The notes beneath the pieces are model-generated. The model was not told the origin of the DNA, made no database searches, and saw nothing but the letters and a program-made list of their open reading frames with translations. Positions 21,801 through 31,705 of a DNA stretch of 64,000 bases are shown piece after piece. This DNA is from Rebecca billardiae RCC1528. Its lineage: Eukaryota > Haptophyta. The stretch spans positions 62,001 to 126,000 of the forward strand of contig OZ251231.1 of NCBI GenBank assembly GCA_965240325.2, given 5' to 3'. Both the position numbers and the translations under genes were made by a program. Position 1 is the first letter of the stretch, and every line of letters starts with the position of its first letter.

Positions 21801-22109
21801 CCCTCGGATGGCGGGCCGCGTGAACGCTTTGGAGTGCGCGCGGGATGCGAAAGGCGCGAGACGTCCGCCGTGCGTGCGTGGCCGCCTGGACGAGCACGGC
21901 CGGATGAGCGGGTCGGCGACAGTCAGGCCGCGACGTCGGCTCCGAGCCGGGCGGCGCGCGCACCGTCGCTCGTCGCGCGGTGTCCTTGAGAGGAGCGGCT
22001 GGCGCGCCGCGGAAACCATGGATGCGTACTGCACCGTGTGGTCATCGACGAGAGCCGCGACGGGATCACGACGGGACAAAACGCATCTGCCTTGGGCGCG
22101 AAGCAAAGA
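18879..22109. other. Intergenic, 3.2 kb; possible gene relic near 19 kb
   Basis: No complete gene is supported. A minus-strand stretch at about 19175-18985 reads VFSPGDVVNTAIELGSRVG and further with good third-position GC, and may be a relic or a lone exon. Two GC-rich blocks (about 20710-20860 and 21190-21310) are diverged direct copies of each other: both contain gacgggcgcggcgcggcg followed by similar sequence. The rest, including the many short frames at 19.2-21.8 kb, shows no recognisable domain. Confidence 0.35.
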
Positions 22110-22180
22110 TGCTGCGGCCGAGAATCGAACTCGGGTCGCCCGCGTGGCAGGCGAGCATCATACCACTAGACCACCGCAGC
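22110..22180 (-). tRNA. trnG-GCC: tRNA-Gly, anticodon GCC (copy 1)
   Basis: A 71-nt cloverleaf on the minus strand. The 7-bp acceptor stem GCTGCGG pairs with CCGCAGC and the discriminator base is A. The anticodon loop CTGCCAC gives GCC, and the T arm GAGTTCGAATCTC carries the TTCGA box. The D arm TGGTCTAGTGGTAT matches the A box. A TTTT run lies downstream in the transcribed direction (GTTTTGTCCC, about 22078). It is identical in the mature part to the second copy 326 bp away. Confidence 0.97.
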
Positions 22181-22435
22181 ATGCCGTGCAGAAGCGAGCT
22201 GCGGCGTCTCGCGCCGCGGTGGACTTGAGCGACTCGCGCGCCGCGGATGCCGCGGCGCATCGAGACTCGACGGCGGATCCCACGCGCACTGCGTGCCGAG
22301 GCAGTGGCCGCCGCGCCGCGCCGGCGGACAAGCCATGCAGCGCTCCGCTTCGGCTGATGCGCACCGCGAAAGCCGCGAGGGAAGCCGAGCCGGAGAGGGG
22401 ACAAAAAGCGTCTTGTGTAGTGGCAAGACGAAAAG

Positions 22436-22506
22436 TGCTGCGGCCGAGAATCGAACTCGGGTCGCCCGCGTGGCAGGCGAGCATCATACCACTAGACCAC
22501 CGCAGC
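22436..22506 (-). tRNA. trnG-GCC: tRNA-Gly, anticodon GCC (copy 2)
   Basis: A 71-nt gene with the same mature sequence as the copy at 22110-22180, on the same strand. A TTTT pol III terminator directly follows it (ACTTTTCG, about 22430-22435). The trailer sequences of the two copies share a GGGGACAAAA-like block, so the pair probably arose by local tandem duplication of a unit larger than the tRNA. Both keep all stems and both should be active. Confidence 0.97.
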
Positions 22507-22651
22507 TGCTCTTGGATGCACACCTCTGCCGAACAGCGGTATTAGTAGTGAGGAGCGCGTCGTGTGGCATCGCGTCGTTGAGATCGACTGCTGATGCGGC
22601 AACTTGGATTGCGTCAGTCAGAGACTGGCCGACGGATGCTCACGATCAGTG

Positions 22652-25063
22652 TCAGTGGTCATCGTCGTCGATCTCGTCGTCGACCTCGTCGTCGACCTCG
22701 TCGCCGTCGTCGCCAGTTGCCATCAGCTGCCCCGCTGCGGTAGCCTCGGCCAATTCGGAGGCGTCGCAGACGTCGTGCGCCTCGTGTGAGTCGTGCTCGT
22801 GCGCGGGATGGAATTGGAGTTGGCTGCTGCTGGCAGCACCGCCACCCGCCGGCGGCGCGTCCGCGTTATGCCCCCCCTCCGCCTCCGCCCCGGCCGCCTC
22901 GCGCGGCGGCCGCGCGGCGCCGCACGCGTCCGCCGCGGGCGGCGGCGGCGAGCCGCCCGGCTGGGCGAAGCACGCGCCGAGCGTGAGCTCGTCCGCCCGA
23001 TCTGCGGCCCGCAGCGCGGCGGCCGACGCGTTGCCGCCTGCCTCGTCCGCGCGCGGCAGGTTGGCGACGAGGTGCTGGTGGAGGAACGAGACGTCGGCGA
23101 AGTGGCGCACGGCGGCCTCGCCCAGCAGCGAGGTCACGCCCATGAACGAGATCGGGTCGCGCCCCCACCGCCGCGTGTAGATGCCGCCCGCGCGGTCGAT
23201 CGCGCCAAAGAGCCGCTCGTACGCCGCCGAGCGCCAAAAGTCGAGCCGCCCGAGCTCCCAGTTGCAGTAGAACTTGGAGCGGTCCCACTCGGCGCCCGGC
23301 GGGAGCCCGCTGCCGCCGGGCCGCGGCGGCGGCGCGGCGGCGCCCGGCGGCGCGCGCACGAAGCGGTGCAGCATCGTCGGCCGCACGCCCTCCGCGTCCA
23401 GGTGTTCGCGCACGACCTCAAACAGCCCGTCCCCCAGCGCGCTCAGCTCGGGGTGCACGTCCATGTACCCGTACGAGGCGTTGGCCGCGCGCAGCAGCGC
23501 GAGCGGGTCGTACCGCAGCGGCGCGAGGATGAACGAGTCCGTGTCGAGCATCCAGTAGTACTCGAAGTGGCGCAGCGCGCGCAGCCGGAACATCGCGCGC
23601 GCGCGCCACCGGATCGCGTGCCTGTACTCGAGCGAGAAGCCGCCGACGCTGCGCGGCACGGCCTCAGGCGACAGCCACGGTGGCAGCGAGTGGCGCACGC
23701 GCACGAAGCGCGCGCCCGCCCAGGAGGGGGGCGGCGGCGGCGGCGGCGGCGGGCCGAGCTCGGCGCCGAGCGCGCGCCGCGTCTCGCGCGGCAGCCCGTC
23801 GTGCGCCACGAGCACGGGGTACGCCCACCGGCGGAGCACAAAGCAGCGCAGCAGCGCCAGCGAGGTGTGCAGGTTGGTCACCTCCTTGGGCGCAGGGCCC
23901 AGCTTGTACACGATCACGCCGGACACGGGGCCGCCGCGCGCGGCGAGCTCGGCGGAGGCGGCGGCGGCCTCGCGCAGCTCGGCGCGCGAGCGCGCCGCCA
24001 GCGCGTCCGCCGCGCGGCGCGGCAGCCCGCGCCCGCCCCGCGCCATCCACGGCGGGCGCTCGCCGGCCGCGGCGCGCTCGAGCGGGATGGGCGTCCGGTG
24101 CAGCCGCGCGAGCGCGCCCAGCGCGCCGCGCGCGTCGCGCGCGTGCAGCGCGGCGAGCGCCGCGGCGTAGGCGTGGTGCCAGCTGCTCGGCTCGGCGCGC
24201 GCCGCCGCGCCGAACGCGTCGCGCGCCGCCGCGTACCGGCCGAGCGCGAGCAGCGCGTGGCCGGCGCGCGCGGCCGCGGCCGCGTCGCCGGCGGGCGCGA
24301 GCGCCGCCGCCGCCTCCCACGCCTCCGCCGCGCCGCCGCAGTCGGCGCGCGCGCGCTCGACGATGCCGAGCGACTCGGCGGCGAGGTGCATACCCGGCTC
24401 GAGCCGCCGCGCCTCGCGCAGCGCCGCGCGCGCGCCCTCGAGCTCGCCAAGCGCGTGCAGCGCCGCGCCCAGCCCCGCGTGGAGCGCCGCGTCCGACGGA
24501 TCGCGCGCGAGGCCGGCCGCGTACGCAAGGCGCGCCTCGGCGTGGCGGCCGGCGGCGTGGGCGGCGGCGCCGCGCGCGAGCGCGTCGTGCGCGCCGCTGA
24601 GCGCGCGCAGCTCCGCCCGCGCGCCCGCGTGGCCCGGCTCGAGCGCCAGCGCGGCGCGCAGCGCCGCCTCCGCGTCGGCGTCGCGGCCGAGCGCGCGCAG
24701 CGAGGCGCCCGCCGCCGCGTGTATCGTCGCGCCGACGGCGGGCGGCCAGTCGCGCGCGCGCAGGCCGGCGCGCAGCGCGTCGGCGGCGTCGGCGTGCCGC
24801 CCGAGCTCGGCGTAGCACCCGCCCGCGTTCACCAGCGCCTCGGCGAACCCGGGCCGCGCGCGCAGCGCGCCCTCGTACGCGGCCGCGCCGCCCGCCGCGT
24901 CGCCGCGCGCGCGGCGCAGGCCGCCGAGGTGGAAGAGCTCGGCGGCGGACGCGTCGCCGGCGGATGCGCGCGCCTCGAGGCACGCGAGCCGCGCCGCCCC
25001 GTCCTCGGTGTCGCACGCGCCGCCGCCCGCCGCGAGCGCGAGCGCGAGCAGCGCGGCCGCCAT
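22652..25063 (-). CDS. TPR protein with GT15 (KRE2/MNT1-type) alpha-1,2-mannosyltransferase domain
   Basis: An intronless frame of 803 residues. The ATG at 25063 opens a signal-like MAAALLALALAAGGG. Residues about 30-350 form tetratricopeptide-type helical repeats (for example AAYEGALRARPGFAEALVNAG, AALRAALALEPGHAGARAEL). The catalytic domain (about 375-680) has the GT15 family landmarks: SLEYRHAIRW, the metal/donor region YYWMLDTDSF, the YCNWELGRLDFWRS block with the family's key Glu, AGGIYTRRWGRDP and HFADVSFLHQH. GT15 enzymes add alpha-1,2-mannose in the Golgi of fungi. Joining one to TPRs is unusual, since fungal members have a short N-terminal anchor instead. The acidic tail ends DEIDDDDH. 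It is divergent from the CLC gene with a 122-bp gap. Confidence 0.82.
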   Translation of the reverse strand: MAAALLALALAAGGGACDTEDGAARLACLEARASAGDASAAELFHLGGLRRARGDAAGGAAAYEGALRARPGFAEALVNAGGCYAELGRHADAADALRAGLRARDWPPAVGATIHAAAGASLRALGRDADAEAALRAALALEPGHAGARAELRALSGAHDALARGAAAHAAGRHAEARLAYAAGLARDPSDAALHAGLGAALHALGELEGARAALREARRLEPGMHLAAESLGIVERARADCGGAAEAWEAAAALAPAGDAAAAARAGHALLALGRYAAARDAFGAAARAEPSSWHHAYAAALAALHARDARGALGALARLHRTPIPLERAAAGERPPWMARGGRGLPRRAADALAARSRAELREAAAASAELAARGGPVSGVIVYKLGPAPKEVTNLHTSLALLRCFVLRRWAYPVLVAHDGLPRETRRALGAELGPPPPPPPPPSWAGARFVRVRHSLPPWLSPEAVPRSVGGFSLEYRHAIRWRARAMFRLRALRHFEYYWMLDTDSFILAPLRYDPLALLRAANASYGYMDVHPELSALGDGLFEVVREHLDAEGVRPTMLHRFVRAPPGAAAPPPRPGGSGLPPGAEWDRSKFYCNWELGRLDFWRSAAYERLFGAIDRAGGIYTRRWGRDPISFMGVTSLLGEAAVRHFADVSFLHQHLVANLPRADEAGGNASAAALRAADRADELTLGACFAQPGGSPPPPAADACGAARPPREAAGAEAEGGHNADAPPAGGGAASSSQLQFHPAHEHDSHEAHDVCDASELAEATAAGQLMATGDDGDEVDDEVDDEIDDDDH

Positions 25064-25185
25064 CCACGCGCCTTGCGTGGGCTCTTCAGTGTGCGGACGG
25101 AGGTGCGCGAACGGTCGCTCGGTGGCGCAGCACCGCATCTGCTCATTCTGCCGCGCCCGCGAAAGCTCAGCGGCAAGAATCAAGC
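25064..25185. promoter_or_regulatory. Short bidirectional promoter between GT15 and CLC genes
   Basis: Only 122 bp lie between the two divergent ATGs. The gap contains CATTCTGCC near 25144-25152, resembling TTTCTGC in the PRP3 gap, and an inverted CCACGCG/TGCGTGG pair at 25064-25080. Assignment as a promoter rests on position alone. Confidence 0.45.
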
Positions 25186-25337
25186 ATGGCCGAGCTGCGC
25201 GAGGCGCTGCTCGCGCCCGCCGCGCCCGCCGCGGCGGCGGAGGAGGGCGGCGCGCCGGCGCCAGCGGCGGCGCCCGCGCCGCCGCCCAAGCTGGTGACGC
25301 GCTCGACCGGCTCGGTCGAGCTCTTCGTGCCGCTGCT

Positions 25338-25376
<39 letters not shown>

Positions 25377-27675
25377 GGGCGGCGCGGGCGAGGAGGAGGC
25401 GGGCGCGCCGCTGGGCTCGCTCGACTACGAGACGGTGGTGAACGACGCGTACCGCGCGATGGTGGCGGAGACGTACGACCCGCGCCGCCGCCGGCTGCTC
25501 GGCTACTCGGGCCGCACGTTTGGCCGCTGGGTGCTGTGCTCCGCGCTGGGCGCGCTCACGGGCGCGTGCGCGTTCGGCGTCGCGTCCGCGATCGACTGGC
25601 TGGTCGAGCTGCGCGTGGGCGCGCTGCACGCGCTGCTCGACGCGCGCGGGCGCGAGGGCGCCGGCCTCGCGCTCGCCGGCGCCGCGTTCTGCGCCGCCAA
25701 CCTCTGCCTCGCGCTGTGCGCGTGCGCGCTGGTGCTGACGCTCGCGCCGCACGCGGCCGGCTCGGGCCTGCCCGCCGTCCGCGCGTACCTCAACGGCGTG
25801 CACGTGCCGCGCGCGCTCTCGGCGGCGTGCCTGGTGGCGAAGGGGCTCGGGACGGTGCTCGCCGTCGCCTCGCTCCTCGCCGTCGGCCCCGAGGGCCCGC
25901 TCGTCCACCTCGGCGCGATCATCGGCTCGGGCCTCACGCGCGGCCGCAAGTCGGTGCGCGGCCCGCGCGGCGGCCTGCTCGGCACGTGCTCCGCGCCGCT
26001 CGCGCGGCTGTTCCGCAACGACCGCGACCGGCGCGACTTCATCTCGATCGGCGCGGCGGCCGGCTTCTCCGCCGCCTTCGGCTCGCCCGTCGGCGGCGTG
26101 CTCTACTGCCTCGAGGAGTGCTCGACGCACTGGTCGCAGCCGCTCGTGTGGCGCGCGCTCACGGCGACCACGGTCGCTTCGTTCACGCTCATGGCGCTGC
26201 GCGCGTGGCGCGACGGCGAGCGGTGCCGGCTGGCGGACTTTGGGCTGCTCACGCTGCAGGGGATCGACGCCGACCCGCTCGTCTCGCCCGGCCGCATCTC
26301 CACCTCGCTCGAGCTCGCGCTCTACGCCGCGCTCGGCGCGCTCGGCGGCGCGCTCGGCGCGGGCTGGAACCTGGCGTGGCGCGCGCTCGCCGGCGCGCGC
26401 GCGCGCCGCGCGCGCGGCCGCGCGCTCGAGCTGGGCGCGGTGTCGCTCGCGACGTCGGCGGCGCTGCTCGCGCTGCCGCTCGCGCTGCGCGCGTGCGCGC
26501 CCGACCGCCCGCGCGCCTGGGCCGCCGCCTCCTTCGGCGGGCGGTACTTCTGCGCCGACGGGCAGACGGACGCGCTCGCGTCTCTGCTGCTCGGTCCGCG
26601 CGAGGCGGCGATCAAGCAGCTCATCTCCGCGCCGGAGAACTTCCCGGCGGCGGCGCTCGGCGCGGCGGGGTGCGCGTTCGGCGGGCTGATGCTCCTCGCC
26701 TTCGGCTCCGCCGTGCCCGCCGGCCTCTTCATGCCCACCATCCTCATCGGCTGCTGCGTGGGCGCGCTCGCCGGCCGAGGCGCGGCCGCGGCGCTCGGCG
26801 CGGATGCCGTCACGCCCGGCACGTTTGCTCTGATGGGCGCGGTGGCGCTGCTCGGCGGCGTGCAGCGCTCGAGCATCTCGCTGTGCGTGATCATCCTCGA
26901 GGGCACGGGGCAGGTGCAGCTCCTCCTCCCCATCATCGTCACCACCGTCTGCGCGCGGTACGTCGGCAACCAGCTCTCGCCCGGCGTGTACGAGCTGGCG
27001 GCGCAGCTGCACGCGCCGCCCATCCCGCTCGTGCTGCACCCGCACGATGGCGGCACGGCGCGCAGGCTGGCGCAGCTGTCGGCGCGCGAGCTGATGGCCA
27101 CGCCCGTGCACACGCTGCCCCGCTCCCCGCGCGCCGCCGACGTGCTCGCGCTGCTCGGCCGCGTCCGGCACAACGGCTTCCCCGTGCTGGAGGACGAGGC
27201 GGCGGGCGGTGGCGTGGCCGGGCTCGTGCTGCGCTCGCAGCTGCTCGCCCTGCTCGGCGCGCCGCGCGCCGGCGCCGCCGGTGGTTGTTCCGCCGCCGCG
27301 GCCGCGGTGGTGGGCGACGAAGCGGGCGGCGGGGCGGAGGCGCGCTCGCGCGCGCCGCCGCCCGCCGTGCCGCCGCCCGCCACCGCGGGCGCGCGCTGGG
27401 CGTTCCGCCGCACGACGAGCGGCTCCGGCCCCGCGCTCAGGCTCGAGGACGCGGTGCTCGCAGCGCGGCGCGTGCGCGCGGACGACGAGCTCGACCTCGG
27501 CGCGGAGATGAACGTGGGGCCGCTCGTCGTGCTCGAGAGCACGCCCGCCGCGCGCGTGCTCGCGCTCTTCGCCGCGATGGGGCTGCGCCACCTGCCCGTC
27601 GTCGCGGCGGGCGGGCGCGTCGTCGGCATGATCACGCGGCACGACCTGCACCACCTGTGCGAGCATCAGCACTGA
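25186..27675 (+). CDS. CLC-family chloride channel/exchanger with two CBS domains
   Basis: An intronless 829-residue protein, the usual length for eukaryotic CLCs. Filter motifs are in order: GSGLP (about 192-196), GPEGP with gating Glu E236, and AGLFMP (about 510). The second Glu of LEECSTHW (E311) sits where transporters keep the proton glutamate. The pair E236 plus E311 therefore suggests a 2Cl-/H+ exchanger of an internal membrane rather than a plasma-membrane channel; this follows from family knowledge, not from a test. About ten to twelve hydrophobic helices precede two C-terminal CBS domains (about 635-695 and 755-825; ELMATPVHTLPRSP and LRHLPVVAAGGRVVGMITRHD), which in this family bind nucleotides. 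A polyglycine run follows the N-terminal LFVPLLAGG. Confidence 0.93.
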
Positions 27676-28042
27676 CAGACAGTGGCGCGCTAGATATATG
27701 ATGTCGTGTATTGTCATATATATATATCTATATACATCATATGTTGACGGATGCGGCTGTCAGTCGTCGCCAGGCTGCCGCCGGCTCTCATCGCGGTTGC
27801 GACGGGCCGACATGCGTTCGTCAGGGCCTTAAGTGGCTTTACTGCTTGTAACCGGACCTGGACCCGACGTCGGGCAGTGGTGAGTGGCCGATCATCAGCA
27901 GAACAACCCGCCGCCGTCTCCGACAGCAGCGCATCGGCCGACGGCAATATGGTGCGACGCGGGTGCGCAGCTGCTAACGAACGTGACAGCTCGACCGCTG
28001 GCAGGCCAGGCCCTCCCGCAGCGCGGCGTCGGCCGTCACTCG
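27676..28042. other. Convergent intergenic gap with TA microsatellite
   Basis: The 3' ends of the CLC and lumen-protein genes face each other across 367 bp. A (TA)n tract at about 27714-27740 follows the CLC stop by roughly 40 bp. Nothing else is recognised. Confidence 0.5.
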
Positions 28043-28447
28043 TCAGTCCTTGACGATCGCGTACGAGCATTGCGCGTACGTCTCGCAGCACTCGTCCTGG
28101 CACGACTGCAGGCAGTCGCGCTTCTCGCGCTGCTCGCCCGAGGGGCCGCCGATGCACGCCGGCAGGCAGTTGTTCAGGCAGCGCAGGTACTTTGGGTCCT
28201 TCTTCGTCCCGCTCACGTCGCCCTCCTTGTTGCCCTGGGCGCGGCCGCTGATCCACTCGCGCGCGGGCGCGCCTGCCGGCGCGAGCAGCGCCGACGCGGC
28301 GGCGGGGGCGAGGACGCGGCGCACGAGCGCGCGGCGGCTCGTCTGCGCGCCGGCGCCGCCGGCGCCGCGCGGCAGCAGCGCCGGCGCGAGCGCCGCGAGC
28401 GCCGCGAGCGCCACCGCGAGCAGCAGTGCGCGACGAGCGGGCGCCAT
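28043..28447 (-). CDS. Small Cys-rich protein with plastid/thylakoid-lumen type leader
   Basis: A 134-residue protein; the ATG at 28447 opens MAPARRALLLAVALAALAA. This hydrophobic stretch suits the ER-type part of the bipartite leader used for complex plastids. A second element, TSRRALVRRVLAPAAASALL ending APA, looks like a twin-arginine (Tat) lumen signal. The mature part (about 75-134) carries eight cysteines in paired spacing (LRCLNNCLPAC, CLQSCQDECC, QCSY) that could form disulphides or bind metal. EWISGRAQGNKEGDVSGTKK precedes them. I do not recognise a named family. Lumenal location is inference from the leader layout; a secreted Cys-rich protein is the alternative. No neighbour shares its role. 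Confidence 0.72.
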   Translation of the reverse strand: MAPARRALLLAVALAALAALAPALLPRGAGGAGAQTSRRALVRRVLAPAAASALLAPAGAPAREWISGRAQGNKEGDVSGTKKDPKYLRCLNNCLPACIGGPSGEQREKRDCLQSCQDECCETYAQCSYAIVKD

Positions 28448-29989
28448 GCGTCCTCTTGTGATTTGCGCGACTAATGAAGGCCGAGCGGCGGCGAGCGAGC
28501 TCACGATCTCCCGTCACTCGTTCGGTCGCTGGCCAGCTGATGAACAGCTCATTCACGCTCGGGCCGAGCCGTCGTTCAACGCTGCATGCAGCCGCAGGGG
28601 AGTGGCACCACGCCACTCTCCAGCGCCGTCTCGCAAGCCTTTCGCTCGGCCATCGCCCGCGGCTCGCACACCTCGCGACAGTGTGTGCAAGTCGAGAGAA
28701 ATTCTGTCAGCTTGTGCCAAAACTGACCGAGCCGCGCACAAGTGGCGCGCAGCTCCGGCACGTCGGCCCAAGGCCAACGTTGTGCCGGCAGGAAACGCGC
28801 GCTCATCGGAAGAGGAGTGCTCATCTGCGGGCGCAGCGCGTACGGAGTCTGCGACAATCACCAGTAGCGGCCGACTGCGTCGCGTGTGGGTCGTTGCGCG
28901 CGCCGCATACCAGACCAGCGGAACGATAGCAATGGGTTGATCGTGCGGCGCACTGGGCCGGCGCCATCTTTGCGTCGAGGTCAAAGAAGGCGCTCCGCAC
29001 AGGCCAGAGCTGTGTGCCAAAGCAAGCCTTGTGCCACAACTGCTAGCTGGCCCCTCTTATCCATCATAGTGTTAGTACGGCAAGTGCCAGTGCGCCAGTA
29101 CGGTTACGGACCTGAGTGTAGTCAAGCAGACAAGCTCCGACTGTCGAGTGTCGGCGTCACTGATGAGTGATGAGTCCAGGACTGAGTCTGAAGAGTGATG
29201 AAGAGTGACGACAGACAGACCGCGTCGCAGCGACCTTCCACCATAAGCCCCTCATGACGCTGTTCCGAATTTAACGCGTGCGCAGTAGTGGCGCGGCGCT
29301 TTGCAACGACAGGGCCGCAACGGCCAACGGGCGACGGACCGCGCGGCTTGACGCGATTAGACAGTGCCGACTTCGTGTCGACGATCGGGCACTGCCGCCG
29401 ACGAATCAGGAGACCCGGTCCCGCGTCGTCCTACTTGTGTCGATTTAAATCATATATAATGAGTAATGATTAGATATATATATATATATGTAGTATATAT
29501 ATAATTATCGATCGTCTCATTTACTGGTCCGGTCGGGCGGTTCTGGCGTTCTGCCTCTGAGAGTGAGAGTGATGAGACGTCACTCGTCAGCGTCGTCCAC
29601 AGACGTCACGGTCACTCGTCAGCAGCCTGGCCGTACGATCGGACGACGATATAAATATGAATATAACCCGATGATCGATATTACGCGATCATCATAATAT
29701 TTAATCTAATAATAATTCATCATCACCCGGCGCCGGGCCACGAGCTGATGATGACAGATGATGAGTCAGAGCATATTATGATAATCGACGCATACAATAA
29801 ATAACTGTGCCCTGGCGGGCGGGGGGGTCGGCGGGCCGTGCCAGTGCTGTCGCAATGTATCCTCTGCGGCGGGTTCGCGTCTTTCCACATTCGCTCGTGG
29901 CCGCGGGTGACGGACAGTCGAGTGCAAGGACCAGTGACACGTGAAGTTGGCTCCCCGACGTGATGTACACACGTCTAACGGTCTGTACT
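28448..29989. other. Intergenic, 1.5 kb, AT-rich at 29.4-29.8 kb
   Basis: No gene is supported. The block about 29440-29790 is strongly AT-rich with TA microsatellites (about 29472-29505) and TGATGA-type motifs. A weak TGATGAGTGATGAG simple repeat occurs at about 29160-29210. The first 60 bp should hold the promoter of the lumen-type protein. Confidence 0.4.
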
Positions 29990-30330
29990 CTTCGAGTATT
30001 GTATGCGCATCAGCGAGGCCCACACCCACGAGGGAATGTGCAGCACGCGGGGCGGGGCGGGTAGCCCGTTGCTCCGCGCGAGCGCGGGTACGCGCTGTAT
30101 GTGCCGCATCTCGACCGCGATGGCGTAATCGAGCGCCTCGCCGCCGACGAAGCCGCCAGAGTAGATCATGTGCATGTCCTCCTGCCGCCAGCCGAGAGCG
30201 GTCGTCGCGAGGATGCTTGTCGATGTCGGCTCCAGGCATGATGGGCTCGGCGCAGGTCGCGTTGACGTCGTACACGGCCACCACGCTGAGCACGAGCGCG
30301 TTGACGTCACGCGGTCGTCGCTCTTCGCAT
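29990..30330 (-). pseudogene. Frameshifted relic of an unidentified, possibly glycosyltransferase-like gene
   Basis: Two overlapping frames on the minus strand each show gene-like codon use and then swap. Upstream (about 30305-30205) reads VLSVVAVYDVNATCAEPIM and PGADIDK. Downstream, in another frame (about 30208-29990), reads GWRQEDMHMIYSGGFVGGEA then LDYAIAVEMRHIQ. One frame change near 30205 would join them, so either a base has been gained or lost, or a splice site was missed; no GTGCG donor lies at the switch. The YSGGFVGGE string resembles the acceptor region of some family GT6-like enzymes, but that is weak. No start or complete 5' part is visible. I treat it as decayed. Confidence 0.4.
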
Positions 30331-31531
30331 CTTCGACAGGTCTGGCGCTCGCGTGCTCGGCGGCACGAGGAGCTGTTGGTTGTGCGCGCGCGCGCGCACA
30401 GCGACAGCGTGTGCACTCGCGATCGAGAGTGGGCAAGCGCTGCTCACGCGAGCACACGAAATCACGAATCGCAGCGCATCCGTCACCGGCGTGACGACTT
30501 CCGCCTCGTCCCGCAGCGCCTGCGCCATGGACGAGGCCATGGCGCGGCGATGTTGCATGCTCGACGATTCATCTCTCTGCGGATGGCATCACGGGCTTGT
30601 CTGTGTCGCGCTGCGGCGAGGGTCGCCAACTCGCTATGACGCGGTTGCTGCCACGGCGACAGACCCGGGAGGTGCGTCCGCTGCGCGTCGTACGCCGTTG
30701 GCGCAGCGCTTCCGTCGCATTGGTCACCGTCGACGCCATGCAGGCCGGACGTGGGCTTCGGCTGAGGGACCGGACCGCGAGCGAGGACTGAGTCCGGTGC
30801 GCGGATTCCGGCGATCGAGTTCAGAAGGCCGCGCCCAAGCCCCACCCGTCCCAGAAAGCTCCTGAGCCCGTCTTCGGCTCAGCGGGCTCATGACCTACCG
30901 AGCGAAGGTCATGAGCGCCCGGACACAGTGCGCGCAGGTGCGCCTCGAGGCGAGATGAGCACCAAGGCCCGTCACAGCGCCCGTCGCGCGTGCTTGACTG
31001 CGGCGGCTGAGATGGCCGGAGCGGCGGCGCGTTGCGCTCATCGTCGGTCCACACGCGTAAGTGACCTTCGGCGCGGCTGGCATGTGCCGCCTTTGGCCCT
31101 CCTCCGCCTGCTAACGCAGCTCGACTGCAACCGTCGCCAAAGCCAAGCGTTGCCCACTGAGTCTGCTTCTGCCCGCGACACGAGCTTGAATGGTGCCTTG
31201 AGCGCGCGCGCACATGAAGCACGTGCACTGCCGCTCTCTTCAGATCGCGCGCGTCTGGCTCCCGCAGCACATCCTGTGCGATGACGCGATGGCGTAGGCA
31301 CCCGCCGGCCCGTCGTTGAAACGCATCAACTCGGCCAATGAGCTTGGGCGCAGAAGACGCCGGGAAGCCGAGACATGAGCGCCGGAAGGGGTTGCGAGGT
31401 ACTACCAGACCAGCCCACCTGGCGCGCCGTCGCACAGCCCTCGCCTACGCGCACGCGCAAGACCAGAGCGAAGCTGCCCGCGCGGCGGACGGCCATTTCC
31501 TTTCAAATGTTTTCGCTGAGTCAGCGGGCCG
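30331..31531. other. Intergenic, 1.2 kb, no supported gene
   Basis: Open frames on both strands lack gene-like codon use and recognisable motifs. No repeats of note were seen until the 8-bp target duplication of the hAT-like element at 31532. Confidence 0.35.
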
Positions 31532-31652
31532 GCCCCACCCAGGGATGGGCAGATTCGCCGAATGGCCTCAGCCTTCGCTTCTTCGCCGAATTCGCCGAAT
31601 TCGCCGAATTCGCCGAATATGGCGAATTTCTGCGTAGCGAACATTTCCGCGC

Positions 31653-31705
<53 letters not shown>

